A DNA stretch of 64,000 nucleotides, taken from positions 1-64,000 of the forward strand of contig CAMEJJ010000008.1 of NCBI GenBank assembly GCA_945919795.1, in the 5' to 3' direction. This document shows, one piece after another, positions 46,766 to 56,241 of the stretch. The stretch comes from an uncultured Lachnospiraceae bacterium (lineage in GTDB: Bacteria > Bacillota > Clostridia > Lachnospirales > Lachnospiraceae). Position 1 is the first letter of the stretch. Each line of letters opens with the position of its first letter. Under the pieces are notes generated by a model. It was not told the DNA's origin, did not search any database, and worked only from the letters and a program-made list of their open reading frames with translations. The position numbers were made by a program, and so were the translations under genes.

Positions 46766-47485
46766 ATGAAGCGCTGTGCATTCATTACCGGAGCAAGCCG
46801 CGGTATTGGAAAAGCGATTGCCATAGCTCTTGCCAAGGATGGATATGACCTTTATCTTGTCTGTAAAAACAGTGAAGACCAATTATTACAATTAAAAAAG
46901 GAATTGGAAAATCAATTTTGTGTTTCCGTAACCTGTCTTATTGGCGATGTTTCTTCCTTTTCTTTTATAGAAAGCTGTTTTTCAAAGATTGATCATCTGG
47001 ATGTCCTTATAAACAATGCCGGAATATCTTACATTGGTCTTCTTTCCGAAATGTCACCGGATGAATGGGACCGCGTCATTTCCACGAATCTTTCTTCTGC
47101 TTTTTACACATCCAAATGCGCAATCCCAGTGATGTTGCAAAAGCACTGCGGTAAAATCATTAATATATCTTCTGTCTGGGGAAATGTCGGTGCATCAACC
47201 GAAGTTGCCTACTCCGCCTCAAAGGGCGGTCTAAATGCTTTTACAAAAGCACTTGCAAAAGAATTAGCCCCCAGCAACATTCAGGTTAATGCAATTGCAT
47301 GTGGAGTCATAGACACAGAAATGAATTCGTGCTTTAATAAGGAAGAGATGGATTCTTTAATAGAAGAAATTCCTTCCGACCGCTTAGGCCGTTCGGAAGA
47401 GGTTGCCCAAATGGTTTTAAGGCTTTTAGACAGTCCCGCCTATTTAACCGGACAGATTATTACGCTCGACGGTGGTTGGCAGTAA
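46766..47485 (+). CDS. Short-chain dehydrogenase/reductase (FabG-like)
   Basis: 239 aa. The cofactor loop is TGASRGIGKAIA; NNAG follows near residue 84; the catalytic Ser-Tyr-Lys are in ISSVWG and YSASKGG; and the C-terminus LTGQIITLDGGWQ is typical. It resembles 3-oxoacyl-ACP reductase FabG but stands away from fatty-acid genes, so the substrate is uncertain. AAAGGAGGA precedes the ATG. Confidence 0.88.
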   Translation: MKRCAFITGASRGIGKAIAIALAKDGYDLYLVCKNSEDQLLQLKKELENQFCVSVTCLIGDVSSFSFIESCFSKIDHLDVLINNAGISYIGLLSEMSPDEWDRVISTNLSSAFYTSKCAIPVMLQKHCGKIINISSVWGNVGASTEVAYSASKGGLNAFTKALAKELAPSNIQVNAIACGVIDTEMNSCFNKEEMDSLIEEIPSDRLGRSEEVAQMVLRLLDSPAYLTGQIITLDGGWQ

Positions 47486-47661
47486 TGTAACCGGAATTAT
47501 TAATATGATAAGTAGCCCGATTAGGGCAGATTTCGAATGTTTTGGAATTGCGAAAGTACAAAGTGTGTAGCAATCCGTTGGTATCATGGTGTCATAATAC
47601 CTGTTATAAATATAAATAAGAAAAAATAAAAATCAGAAATATGAGAAAGCGAGGATACTCC

Positions 47662-48672
47662 ATGGATTTCATTGACTATATCCAAAAATATAAGGGGCAG
47701 CATATTTTTATTCAGACCCATAATTTCCCTGATCCGGATGCCTTAGGCAGTGCCTATGGACTTGCCGGTCTGTTAGCACATTATGACATCGAAACAACCT
47801 TGTGCTATGACGGAAGAATCGATAAATTAAGCACGCGTAAGATCATGGAAGAATTTAATATGGAAATCTTCTCAAAAGATCAATTAAAGGATATGAATGA
47901 AAAAAGCCCCATTATTTTAGTGGACAGCCAGAAAAATTCAGGTAATGTAACAGATCTGATCGGAGACGAAGTTGCCTGTATCGATCATCATCCGACCATC
48001 GTTGACATTGACTATGAATATAAAGAAGTCCAAATTGTCGGTGCTTGCTGTACATTGATTGCCCAATATTTCAAAAAATATCAGATTGAACTGGATATCA
48101 AAACCGCAACCGCATTGCTTTATGGATTGAAAATGGATACGAACAATTTTACCCGCGGTGTCACCGATGCCGATATTGAAATGTACGCCTATCTGAATCA
48201 ATATTCCGATATGGTTTTACTCAACCGCGTATCCTGCAACACTTTAGAATTCTCTGATTTATCCGCCTACGGAGCGGTATTCGAAACCATTCAGGTGTTT
48301 GACCGGATTGGGATTGCCCATATTCCTTTTCCCTGCCCGGATGCACTGATTGCCATGACATCTGATTTTATTTTGGCTTTGGAAAATGTTGATTTTGTCA
48401 TCATATATGCAAAAAGAGACAACGACTGGAAATTCTCGGTGCGAAGTGAAACGCCCGCCATGGATGCAGGAGAAATCATTCACGAAGCACTTTTAGGAAT
48501 TGGAAACGGTGGCGGACATGCCGCTATGGCCGGTGGAATGATTGCCAAAGAAAATCTTTATCTTCTTGGTCCCAAACCGGATAATAAGATTTGCGAATTG
48601 TTTTTAAGTACTATAAAAAGACTGAGCGAAGAAAACGATGAAGCTGATGAATCCGAAGAAGCTGAAGATTAA
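47662..48672 (+). CDS. DHH-family phosphoesterase
   Basis: About 336 aa. DHH motif blocks: THNFPDPDALGSA (motif I), ILVDSQ, CIDHHPT (the DHH signature) and, in the DHHA1 domain, GNGGGHAAMAGG. Such proteins degrade short oligoribonucleotides, pAp or cyclic dinucleotides. I start at the ATG giving MDFIDYIQKY, behind GCGAGG, seven codons inside the ORF track. The acidic tail is low complexity. The stop is followed one base later by a 240-bp palindrome. Confidence 0.88.
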   Translation: MDFIDYIQKYKGQHIFIQTHNFPDPDALGSAYGLAGLLAHYDIETTLCYDGRIDKLSTRKIMEEFNMEIFSKDQLKDMNEKSPIILVDSQKNSGNVTDLIGDEVACIDHHPTIVDIDYEYKEVQIVGACCTLIAQYFKKYQIELDIKTATALLYGLKMDTNNFTRGVTDADIEMYAYLNQYSDMVLLNRVSCNTLEFSDLSAYGAVFETIQVFDRIGIAHIPFPCPDALIAMTSDFILALENVDFVIIYAKRDNDWKFSVRSETPAMDAGEIIHEALLGIGNGGGHAAMAGGMIAKENLYLLGPKPDNKICELFLSTIKRLSEENDEADESEEAED

Positions 48673-48673
48673 G

Positions 48674-48913
48674 ATACAAGTCGGCCGCCCAGAACATAAT
48701 ATATCTTTACCCGCCGGCTTTTACGAGGTTTTGTGTCTTTCTTAGCGGCATGGCGAACAAAGTTAATGCCCGGTTTCAACTGTTCGAAGACGAAGTCTGA
48801 GTTTTGAAACCGGGCATTGAATTGTATATTTTGTGAGCGTGCCGCTTAGAAAGACTAAAAACCGAAGTACGAGGCGGTAAAGATATATTATGTTCTGGGC
48901 GGCCGACTTGTAT
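48674..48913. repeat. 240-bp palindrome after the DHH gene
   Basis: The outer arms are perfect for more than 35 bases, starting ATACAAGTCGGCCGCCCAGA and returning to GGCCGACTTGTAT. Inside are CTTTCTTAGCGGCA / TGCCGCTTAGAAAG and the hairpin AATGCCCGGTTTCAA / TTGAAACCGGGCATT. The inner part is shared with 14863-14960. It fills the convergent gap between the DHH gene and the GH3-GH25 gene and could terminate both. Confidence 0.88.
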
Positions 48914-48937
48914 AAAAATTTGAGATTTAAATCAGTT

Positions 48938-51040
48938 TCATTCTATATAATAATCCAGATCCACATTTCCCGATATTCCGCTCACACTTCCGGTATTGGA
49001 GTACTGCCACATCTGATATGTACCGCGATAAGCAGGAGCGTCTTTACTTTGATAGTCAGCAACCCATATTTTAATATTTGACAGGCGGGATGTATCGATG
49101 GTATTTTGGGAATCTGCTTCTACATCATAATAAACCATGGCTTCATATCCGGCAGATTGAATTTCATTACAAAATGCAATCGCCAAATCCGTGCGCTGCG
49201 CGGTATTCAAAAAATTGGATCGCTTCTCTCTCTGATTGCTATATTCTAAATCAAATGCAACCGGGAGAGCTAAATCCGCATTCTGCAGTTTATCAATCAC
49301 AAAACGTGCCTCTTCTTTCGCTTCATTCACATCTACGGCTTCCGAATGGAAATACACCCCCACTCTTAAACCTGCATTCTTTGCATTCTGCAGATTTTGC
49401 AAAAAGTAGTCATCCGTATTCAGACTCCCTGCACTTCCATAACCCCGAAAGCCCAATCGGATCATGGCTCCCCGGACACCCGATGCAGCTACTTTTTTCC
49501 AATCGATATTTCCCTGATAAGCCGATACATCAATCATTGGTATCGTTGAAATCTGTCCGGTTTTAGTATCTGCTTCTTCATCTGTTTTAGCAGCTATTTT
49601 ATTTGATGCATCTGTTTTATTTGATATATCTGTTTTATTCGATATATCCATTTTAACAGTTGTACTCTCTAATTCTTTGGAAACGTCCTGCCATTTCAGT
49701 TTGGTAGCAACAATCCGTATTACTGCGTCGTCGATACGCTCTTTTAGAATGGTTCCATCCTCTGCTGCCGCAATAACCCCTGCGGCTGCCTCATAAAAAT
49801 CAGCCGGCATCAACAATAAATCGGCTCCCGCCAAAACAGCGGATACAGCTGCCTCAGAAGAAGAATAGTTTTGTACAATCGCCCCCATGTTAAGGGCATC
49901 GGTAATAATCAGTCCGTCATAACCCAAATCATTTCGAAGAATTTGGGATATCATTTTTTCGGATAACGAAGCCGGTGTCTCATCCCCAGTTACATTAGGA
50001 AGTGAAATATGTCCGACCATAACCGCATCGATGCCAAAATCCTGTGCCTTTTGAAAAGGTATCCATTCCGCCTGCATGAATTGCTCATACGTCTTATCCG
50101 AATAAGCAAACCCGTCATGGGTATCCTGTTTCACAGCACCGTGGCCGGGAAAATGTTTGAACGTACTAAGAATACCTTGCTCATGTAATCCATCTGAAAC
50201 TGCGCCTGCAAAGCTTGCCACCAGCTGCGGATTATCTCCAAACGATCTGGCACCAATGGCATCATCGCCTCCATTGGTCAGTACATCCGCATCAGGAGCA
50301 AAATCAAAATTAAATCCCAAATCTTTCAAATAGGATCCAATATAGGCCCCGGCTTCATATGCTTGTTGTGAATCCGTGATATCCTGCATATCTCCAACAT
50401 TTTTTACACCAAAGGAAGAATTACCGGCAATGCGTGTTACCTTTCCACCTTCCTCATCCACACATAAAAACAACGGCACTTCCTGCGTTTTAAGGGCGTA
50501 TTCCTGTGTCTTTGAAAGCATTGTCCGGGTTTGATCCCCATCAACCAGATTTTTTGCAAAATAAACCAGTCCTCCTACCGGATACTGTTCCAATGCTTTT
50601 TCTGTGGTCTGCCCTGCTGTCGTTACGGTATCAACCTCCGTCAACGCCTCCGGTGTAATGATAAATAACTGATACACCTTTTCTTCCAACGTCATCCGGC
50701 TAACCATCTCTTCTGCCTGCAAAATATATGTTTCCATCGCATCTTTGGTCTCTGTATCCTCAGATTCGGTTTTCAAATCAGTCTCAGACAGTGCAGTCTC
50801 TGTATCGATTGCTTTGTTTTCTTCTACAAAATCGTTTTCGTCGGTCGTTTCTTCCGTACTATTTTCTCTGAAAGGCTCTTCCATAGCCATTTCTCCGACC
50901 GCTTCTTCTTTGTCGGCATTCTTATTCCGGCTCACGGCTTTTATCCCCAGCACGCACAAGAAAACAACTGCCAAAACCAGAAGTAAGGCAGCTGATATAT
51001 AGAGAAATCTTTCCAATTGATGTTTCCGTCGTTTATTCAT
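48938..51040 (-). CDS. GH3 beta-N-acetylglucosaminidase fused to GH25 lysozyme
   Basis: About 700 aa. A basic N-terminus, a transmembrane segment (12-35) and a Glu-rich linker lead to a GH3 domain (about 105-445) with KHFPGHG and the nucleophile in LIITDALNMGAI, as in NagZ. A repetitive linker, (N)KTDISNKTDASNK, joins a GH25 lysozyme domain with DVSAYQGNIDW, VAFDLEYS and the terminal VDLDYY. One surface protein would thus cleave both glycosidic bonds of the peptidoglycan backbone. The ATG for MNKRRKHQ lies behind AGGAG; the one two codons earlier is also possible. Confidence 0.9.
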   Translation of the reverse strand: MNKRRKHQLERFLYISAALLLVLAVVFLCVLGIKAVSRNKNADKEEAVGEMAMEEPFRENSTEETTDENDFVEENKAIDTETALSETDLKTESEDTETKDAMETYILQAEEMVSRMTLEEKVYQLFIITPEALTEVDTVTTAGQTTEKALEQYPVGGLVYFAKNLVDGDQTRTMLSKTQEYALKTQEVPLFLCVDEEGGKVTRIAGNSSFGVKNVGDMQDITDSQQAYEAGAYIGSYLKDLGFNFDFAPDADVLTNGGDDAIGARSFGDNPQLVASFAGAVSDGLHEQGILSTFKHFPGHGAVKQDTHDGFAYSDKTYEQFMQAEWIPFQKAQDFGIDAVMVGHISLPNVTGDETPASLSEKMISQILRNDLGYDGLIITDALNMGAIVQNYSSSEAAVSAVLAGADLLLMPADFYEAAAGVIAAAEDGTILKERIDDAVIRIVATKLKWQDVSKELESTTVKMDISNKTDISNKTDASNKIAAKTDEEADTKTGQISTIPMIDVSAYQGNIDWKKVAASGVRGAMIRLGFRGYGSAGSLNTDDYFLQNLQNAKNAGLRVGVYFHSEAVDVNEAKEEARFVIDKLQNADLALPVAFDLEYSNQREKRSNFLNTAQRTDLAIAFCNEIQSAGYEAMVYYDVEADSQNTIDTSRLSNIKIWVADYQSKDAPAYRGTYQMWQYSNTGSVSGISGNVDLDYYIE

Positions 51041-51114
51041 GAACATTCATCTCCTGCCATTGCTTTTGTTTTAGCATGTGCATTTTCTCTCTTTTTCTAT
51101 TCACAAAATGATTT

Positions 51115-52236
51115 TTAATTTGAATCGATATTTTTTTGCAACCATGCGCGATAGTCTTCCCGTATTTCCTGAATTGACACCAAAATGCCGTCACGCTTTA
51201 CATACCAAACCTCAAAGCCATTCAGCCTTTTAGCTTTTACACCTTTTACCTTTGCCGCACAACTGTGCATATCCGTGATTTTTCCTTTATAAAGAAGTTT
51301 TCCGTCTGCCTGCAAAATACCGCCTTTTGTTCCATCCTGTAAATAGAACATCTCCTCATTAAAAAAGAAACCGTTTTGAATCATCTCCGACATCTTGGCT
51401 GTTAAAGGCTTTGTGTCAAAGACAGCGTTGGCAATATCCGAATCTTCAAACACTTCGCGTTCAATTCTTTGTTTACCGTACTCGTAATATTTGGGATCCC
51501 GCTCAATCATAAAATAGTTTCGTCCCAGCCTTTTTGCAATGGCTCCCGTAGTCATAGTTCCGCCAAACGGGTCTAATACCATATCGCCGACATTGGAAGA
51601 TATCGCAATAATACGGTATAGCAGTTCTTCCGGCTTTTGTGTTGTATGAAGCTTTTCACCCTGTTCATTTTTTAGTCGCTCGTTTCCGGAGCACACTGCA
51701 ATTTTCCAAACCGATCCCAATTGCTTGCGAATTCCCTTTTCATAATCAGCTTCATCCACCGTATCCAGATTCAGCTCTTTTGCCGTTTTATAGTGAAAAG
51801 TATACTTGGATTTTTTGCTTTTCGTAGCCCAGATTAATGTCTCATGACTGTTATTTAATCTTGTCCCCTTAAAATTCGGTGTCGGATTTTTTTTATGCCA
51901 TACGATATCATTGATTAGCCAGTATCCGATTTCCTGCATAATAGCGCCAATGGTATAGATACACTGCATCCCGCCGATTACCCAGATGGAGCCGTCGGGC
52001 TTTAAAATCCGGTAGCATTCACGAAGCCATTCTTTAGTGAAGGCTTCATAATCTTCCAGACTTTCAAACTGATCCCATGCATCCATACAACCATCAAAAT
52101 CCGTTCCCTCCACACGTTTTAAGACTCCTTCCACTCTCATCCAGTAAGGAGGATCGGCAAAAATCAGATCAATGCTGTTTTCCTCAAGCTTTTTCATCTC
52201 CTCTATCGAATTGCCATTGATAATCATACTTTCCAT
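51115..52236 (-). CDS. Orphan DNA adenine N6-methyltransferase (CcrM-like)
   Basis: 373 aa. Catalytic motif DPPYW near residue 31 and the S-adenosylmethionine motif DPFGGTMTTGAIA near 225 come in the order of beta-class N6-adenine methyltransferases such as CcrM. The C-terminal 90 residues (YKGKITDMHSC... NGFEVWYV) look like the RAMA-type DNA-recognition domain of that group. No restriction enzyme gene is beside it, so it is probably a solitary methyltransferase with a regulatory role. The target sequence cannot be read from this. Confidence 0.87.
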   Translation of the reverse strand: MESMIINGNSIEEMKKLEENSIDLIFADPPYWMRVEGVLKRVEGTDFDGCMDAWDQFESLEDYEAFTKEWLRECYRILKPDGSIWVIGGMQCIYTIGAIMQEIGYWLINDIVWHKKNPTPNFKGTRLNNSHETLIWATKSKKSKYTFHYKTAKELNLDTVDEADYEKGIRKQLGSVWKIAVCSGNERLKNEQGEKLHTTQKPEELLYRIIAISSNVGDMVLDPFGGTMTTGAIAKRLGRNYFMIERDPKYYEYGKQRIEREVFEDSDIANAVFDTKPLTAKMSEMIQNGFFFNEEMFYLQDGTKGGILQADGKLLYKGKITDMHSCAAKVKGVKAKRLNGFEVWYVKRDGILVSIQEIREDYRAWLQKNIDSN

Positions 52237-52264
52237 TCTATTAACCTACTCTTGCTTAAAATGT

Positions 52265-52867
52265 TTATTTCACACCCAGATATCCCTTTAGTTCGTTCCA
52301 GTTAGCTGACATATTGGTACTTGGTGCATCAATAAAATAAAACTGCAACTTAATCGGCTCTCCATTTACAACAAATGTATTGGCTCCCGAAGACTTCCAC
52401 GGATACTCCGTTTCCCATGTAGACCCATTAAAAAAGATAGGATCTTTCTTCTTGTCGGGCCAGTATGCCACAAAATATACCGTATAGGCTTTATGCAAAT
52501 CCGTATCCTTAAATGTTTTATAATCTCCCATTCCCACAATCAGCATATAAGGATCTACATCCGCCGTTTCCAGTATTTTTTTTGCCTCAGGTTTACCAAG
52601 CCAAGAAACATCACCATACGGATTGCTTCCAACCAGACTGTCATCATTGATTCCCACCACCGAATCATGCGCATATAGCTCCGTCAATTCCGTCTGTGTA
52701 GCCGTCATGCAGTTTTTGGCCTCCAACATATACTGATCCTTTTTTGCCCTGTCAATGTATCCTAAAAGCTGTGGCACAAGAATGGCAGCAAGAATTGCCA
52801 GTATTACAAGTACAACAATCAATTCTACCAATGTAAAACCACTGTGATTCATCATTCTTCTTTTCAT
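52265..52867 (-). CDS. Type IV prepilin-like protein
   Basis: 200 aa with a short basic leader, the prepilin peptidase site SG/FTLVELIVV and the hydrophobic N-terminal helix ILAILAAILVPQLLGYI. The remaining 165 residues form an extracytoplasmic domain with two Trp-rich stretches. It resembles major pilins/pseudopilins (PilA or ComGC type). No assembly ATPase, platform protein or peptidase gene is in the window, so its machinery is elsewhere. Confidence 0.88.
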   Translation of the reverse strand: MKRRMMNHSGFTLVELIVVLVILAILAAILVPQLLGYIDRAKKDQYMLEAKNCMTATQTELTELYAHDSVVGINDDSLVGSNPYGDVSWLGKPEAKKILETADVDPYMLIVGMGDYKTFKDTDLHKAYTVYFVAYWPDKKKDPIFFNGSTWETEYPWKSSGANTFVVNGEPIKLQFYFIDAPSTNMSANWNELKGYLGVK

Positions 52868-52955
52868 CTTTATCTGCTCTTTTCTATTCTGTCGTAAAAA
52901 GATATCTCTTCACCTTGTAATTGTTATCAGTATACCATATATATCGGCTCATTTC

Positions 52956-53888
52956 CTATTTTGTTTCCCTATCCTTTAAAATCCGATGAATCTTATTGCT
53001 TAATATCCAATCTTCTTTGGTGCGCATATTCTTGATTTCGGCTAAATAAGATTCATTTAAGGATATATCATATAAAGCTGCAAGATACAAAACCCTTGCA
53101 TAACTTGGCTCATGAAGTTTCTCCAGTTTCTTTTTTATAACCATGTATGCTCTGGAAGGATCAAGTGTAATAACGGCATTGATAACGCCCAAATCTCCCT
53201 GGTCAAATCTTTCAAAAATTGTATTTTGCAACTCCAGTTTCTCATTATCGTATAATGCATCTACAAAATCAGGTGCATGTCCTTTTAACTCCGGAACGGA
53301 AATCTGTTGTATAAAATTTATGTAAGACTGACTATGTTCTTCATCACATGCAGGATAAAACCTTTCTCTTATCTCTTCTTTTAGATTATCCTTTGTAAGA
53401 ATTTGTAATGAGGTTATGGCACCGGAAGAAATTCTCTCATGTACTATGGGTCCCTCACAATTTTGCCAAGTGATGCCCTCATAGTCCTCAAAAAAGTATG
53501 TTGTTTCTCCAAAAACATGATCGGCAAATTCTTTTGAAGCAGCATTCCATAGTTTCATAGGATCATATTTATTTCCGGTTCCAAAATTGTTTTGCCAGGG
53601 GAACTTCACATTTAACCATTCCCATTCGTCCAACACTTTACCTCCCGGAGTACTATTAAAGGTTTGCCATCCCATGATCTGTGCTATTTTTGTGATCCTT
53701 TTCTTGTCACCACTCCAAAAACATGCTCTGTCTTTGGATGTTGAAAAATCGAGTCCCTTAACAAATCCGTGATAATCCTCTTCTAAGAGCATTTGAAACA
53801 AATCATGCACTTCTTTTTCATCAGATGCATAAGGCATCATCCTTATCAGGAATTCCTGATATCCTGCTTTATCCAAATCTGAAATCAT
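52956..53888 (-). CDS. Protein with ADP-ribosyl-cyclase-like (NADase) domain
   Basis: About 310 aa. Residues 50-170 show a pattern I associate with the ADP-ribosyl cyclase/CD38 fold also found in bacterial polymorphic toxins: CFWSG, then TFNSTPGGKVLD, then LWNAASKEFADHVFG, then NCEGPIV, where the W and E would match catalytic residues of that family. The last 130 residues are helical and HEAT-like (VITLDPSRAYMVIKKKL). It would cleave NAD if active. The ATG behind CGGTGAT overlaps the radical SAM stop, so the pair is coupled. Family assignment is inference. Confidence 0.5.
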   Translation of the reverse strand: MISDLDKAGYQEFLIRMMPYASDEKEVHDLFQMLLEEDYHGFVKGLDFSTSKDRACFWSGDKKRITKIAQIMGWQTFNSTPGGKVLDEWEWLNVKFPWQNNFGTGNKYDPMKLWNAASKEFADHVFGETTYFFEDYEGITWQNCEGPIVHERISSGAITSLQILTKDNLKEEIRERFYPACDEEHSQSYINFIQQISVPELKGHAPDFVDALYDNEKLELQNTIFERFDQGDLGVINAVITLDPSRAYMVIKKKLEKLHEPSYARVLYLAALYDISLNESYLAEIKNMRTKEDWILSNKIHRILKDRETK

Positions 53889-55414
53889 AAAATCACCGGC
53901 TTCCATACGAATGAAGGAAATGTTTGATCCTGTTCATAACAGGCATCCTCCAAGTTTTCTCTTATATTATCGAGTTTCTTTAAAACCTGTATCGTCTCGT
54001 CCGTATGCAGTTTTTTGCCATAATATAAATCCAGAAACAGTTCATATACAGCCCGATTTAATTCTCTCATGACTGCCTGATATTCTTCTTTTCTGAAATA
54101 TTTCTCTATGAATTCTTCTCCAAAAAAATTTTTTACTGCATTTAAAAAGTTTGCAAAAAAATGCGTATACAACTCACTTTTATTCAGTATTTCTTTTCCC
54201 GTACTGTCGCTACATGCCTTCACAACTCTGTCACAAAATTCTTTCACTCTGAAATCTTTAAAATTGTAATTATAATAATCGATATCAGCCGCAGTTTCCT
54301 TTAATAACCCATCCTCTTTGATACGGTCGTAAAGTTTTGTTCCTTTAACAATCATCAGTCTGTGAACATAATGACTCAGACTTGAAAATCCATATTCATA
54401 AAGCATCTGTGCATTTTCCAGTATTCCTTCCATGGTAGAATAAGGATGAATATTGATAAAACCGATATCCAGATTGAAACCGTGGTTTCTGACAAAATTG
54501 ATAGCAAGCCTTATATCCTGCAGTGTCTGCTTCTGAAAAATATGTAATTCATTTTCCTGAAACGATTCAATGCCAAGATAGATCGTGGATAATCCTGCTT
54601 CCTTTAATACTGCTATTTCACGCTCCGAATAAAGTTTATATATGGAAGTCCTGAAATTTGCTGCAAACACAATCGGAAGTTTCATTTGGATAAGCTTTTG
54701 TGCAATCTCAATTGAGCGGTGTGCCTTTGTCCTGTTATAATACTCTGCATCTTCATCTTCAAAGCTGCTGTCAGCAAATCTTAGTATTAAAAATGGTTGA
54801 TTCTGATACAACCTTTTGATCTCATCGGCAATATCTTTCACACTCCGTCCTCTCCAACACTTTTGTATTCTTAAAGCCGGATCTGTACAGAAGCTACATT
54901 TTCTGGTACATCCGATGGATGTCAGCAACATTTCTTCTCTGTATGGATTCGCACAGATGGGTTCGCTTTGCGGAAACGAATCCCGCATCTTTATATACTT
55001 ATATAACTGTTTTTCTTTCAGTCTGAAATGCACTTCATCCGCACAATCATCAAATGGAAATATTCTGTCACAGATTTCTATATCACTATATTTTTTCAAA
55101 ACGTCCTTATAATAACAGGCTGTATATCCCCAAAGTACCACCTTGATATCCGGCTGAAGTTCTTTTACCTTATGTATAAAATCCATCGTTAATGATATAG
55201 AACAGCTCATATATTCATATCTAAAGTCAAAAACACTGATATAAAGTACATCATAGGAACCTTTGGTCACAAATGAAACTGCTTTTTCTACCTGATTAAA
55301 ATACCCAAGCTTAGCTTCACATCCGTTGTCTATTAGATATTGAAAAAAATATTCGGCATTTTGATGATGCTCCAGATATTGGTTATTATCTTGTAAAGAA
55401 ATAATTGCATACAT
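53885..55414 (-). CDS. Radical SAM protein with N-terminal Rossmann-like domain
   Basis: 509 aa. The first 150 residues look like the cobalamin-binding-type domain of many radical SAM enzymes but lack a DxHxxG motif. The radical SAM core begins at TSIGCTRKCSFC (CX3CX2C, ligating a 4Fe-4S cluster), with ILRFADSSFEDED and IYLGIESF later. The C-terminal 130 residues are helical. It lies between the NrtR-like gene and the cyclase-like gene, overlapping the latter. The substrate is unknown; modification of a peptide or a lipid is possible. Confidence 0.82.
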   Translation of the reverse strand: MYAIISLQDNNQYLEHHQNAEYFFQYLIDNGCEAKLGYFNQVEKAVSFVTKGSYDVLYISVFDFRYEYMSCSISLTMDFIHKVKELQPDIKVVLWGYTACYYKDVLKKYSDIEICDRIFPFDDCADEVHFRLKEKQLYKYIKMRDSFPQSEPICANPYREEMLLTSIGCTRKCSFCTDPALRIQKCWRGRSVKDIADEIKRLYQNQPFLILRFADSSFEDEDAEYYNRTKAHRSIEIAQKLIQMKLPIVFAANFRTSIYKLYSEREIAVLKEAGLSTIYLGIESFQENELHIFQKQTLQDIRLAINFVRNHGFNLDIGFINIHPYSTMEGILENAQMLYEYGFSSLSHYVHRLMIVKGTKLYDRIKEDGLLKETAADIDYYNYNFKDFRVKEFCDRVVKACSDSTGKEILNKSELYTHFFANFLNAVKNFFGEEFIEKYFRKEEYQAVMRELNRAVYELFLDLYYGKKLHTDETIQVLKKLDNIRENLEDACYEQDQTFPSFVWKPVIL

Positions 55415-55510
55415 AATATTTCCCCATTTATGTCTTGTTTGTACATCTGTTTTATTTGTGTTTTCGTTTTATTTATAATTCTTTCATTCGTGCTTATTTA
55501 TCATTTGTAT

Positions 55511-56212
55511 TTATATCTTTTTTTGGCTTCTCGTATATATTTTGCTCGGTCTGTGCATTTGTCCTGTTGTATATTCGTCGGTTTCAGATACCAGTTCTTT
55601 TATCTTCTTACGAAAGTTAGCTTTGTATAATTTCTTATCAAGCAATATCTCATATATCTTCTGTAAATCCGGGAGTGTAAATTTTTCCGGCAGAAATTGA
55701 AATGCTATGGAAGTATACGCAACCTTATTTTTAATTCGCTCTCTTCCGTACTGAATCATTTTCTTATGATCAAAGGCTATGGCATCGTCTTTTTCCTCAT
55801 TTAAAATATCTTTAACAGAAAACAGATGCCTCCTAATATCCCCAAGCTGATCACATGTATATAATTCTTCTTTGGGAACCAATGCCAGATAGGAAACCGA
55901 AATAATACGCATTCTTGGGTCCCTGTCTACCTCACCCCATGTATACAACTGTTCAAAATATATATTCTCCAAACCAGCCTTATCAAGCAATCCTCTTTTG
56001 ACCGCATCTTCCAACGATTCATGGATTCCAACAAATACACCCGGCAAAGACAATCTGCCCACGAAAGGGGAAGCCTTCCTTTCAACCAAAAAAATTTTCA
56101 ATTCATCATCCTCTATTGTAAATATGAGTAAATCAACCGCTACGGATGGTTTTTCATACTCCCGACTGTCATACTGGGCCAGAAATTGTTCATCAGCCAA
56201 TTCATTTGTCAT
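55511..56212 (-). CDS. NrtR-like Nudix-domain transcriptional regulator
   Basis: 233 aa: a Nudix domain (about 20-150) followed by a winged-helix region with FQFLPEKFTLPDLQKIYE, the layout of NrtR, an ADP-ribose-sensing repressor of NAD metabolism. In the Nudix box (GIHESLEDAVKRGLLDKAGL) the catalytic REXXEE glutamates are replaced (RGLLDK), so it should bind rather than hydrolyse its ligand. A strong GGAGGA site precedes the ATG, and an operator-like inverted repeat overlaps its promoter. Heads the possible NAD locus. Confidence 0.82.
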   Translation of the reverse strand: MTNELADEQFLAQYDSREYEKPSVAVDLLIFTIEDDELKIFLVERKASPFVGRLSLPGVFVGIHESLEDAVKRGLLDKAGLENIYFEQLYTWGEVDRDPRMRIISVSYLALVPKEELYTCDQLGDIRRHLFSVKDILNEEKDDAIAFDHKKMIQYGRERIKNKVAYTSIAFQFLPEKFTLPDLQKIYEILLDKKLYKANFRKKIKELVSETDEYTTGQMHRPSKIYTRSQKKI

Positions 56213-56241
56213 TATTTGGTCCTCCTTTATGTATTTTTAGT

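Noticed and set aside
55430-55630. Plus-strand hydrophobic ORFs upstream of the radical SAM gene (possible small membrane peptide)
   Set aside because: No ribosome binding site; it overlaps the C-terminus of the NrtR-like gene and reflects a T-rich leader.
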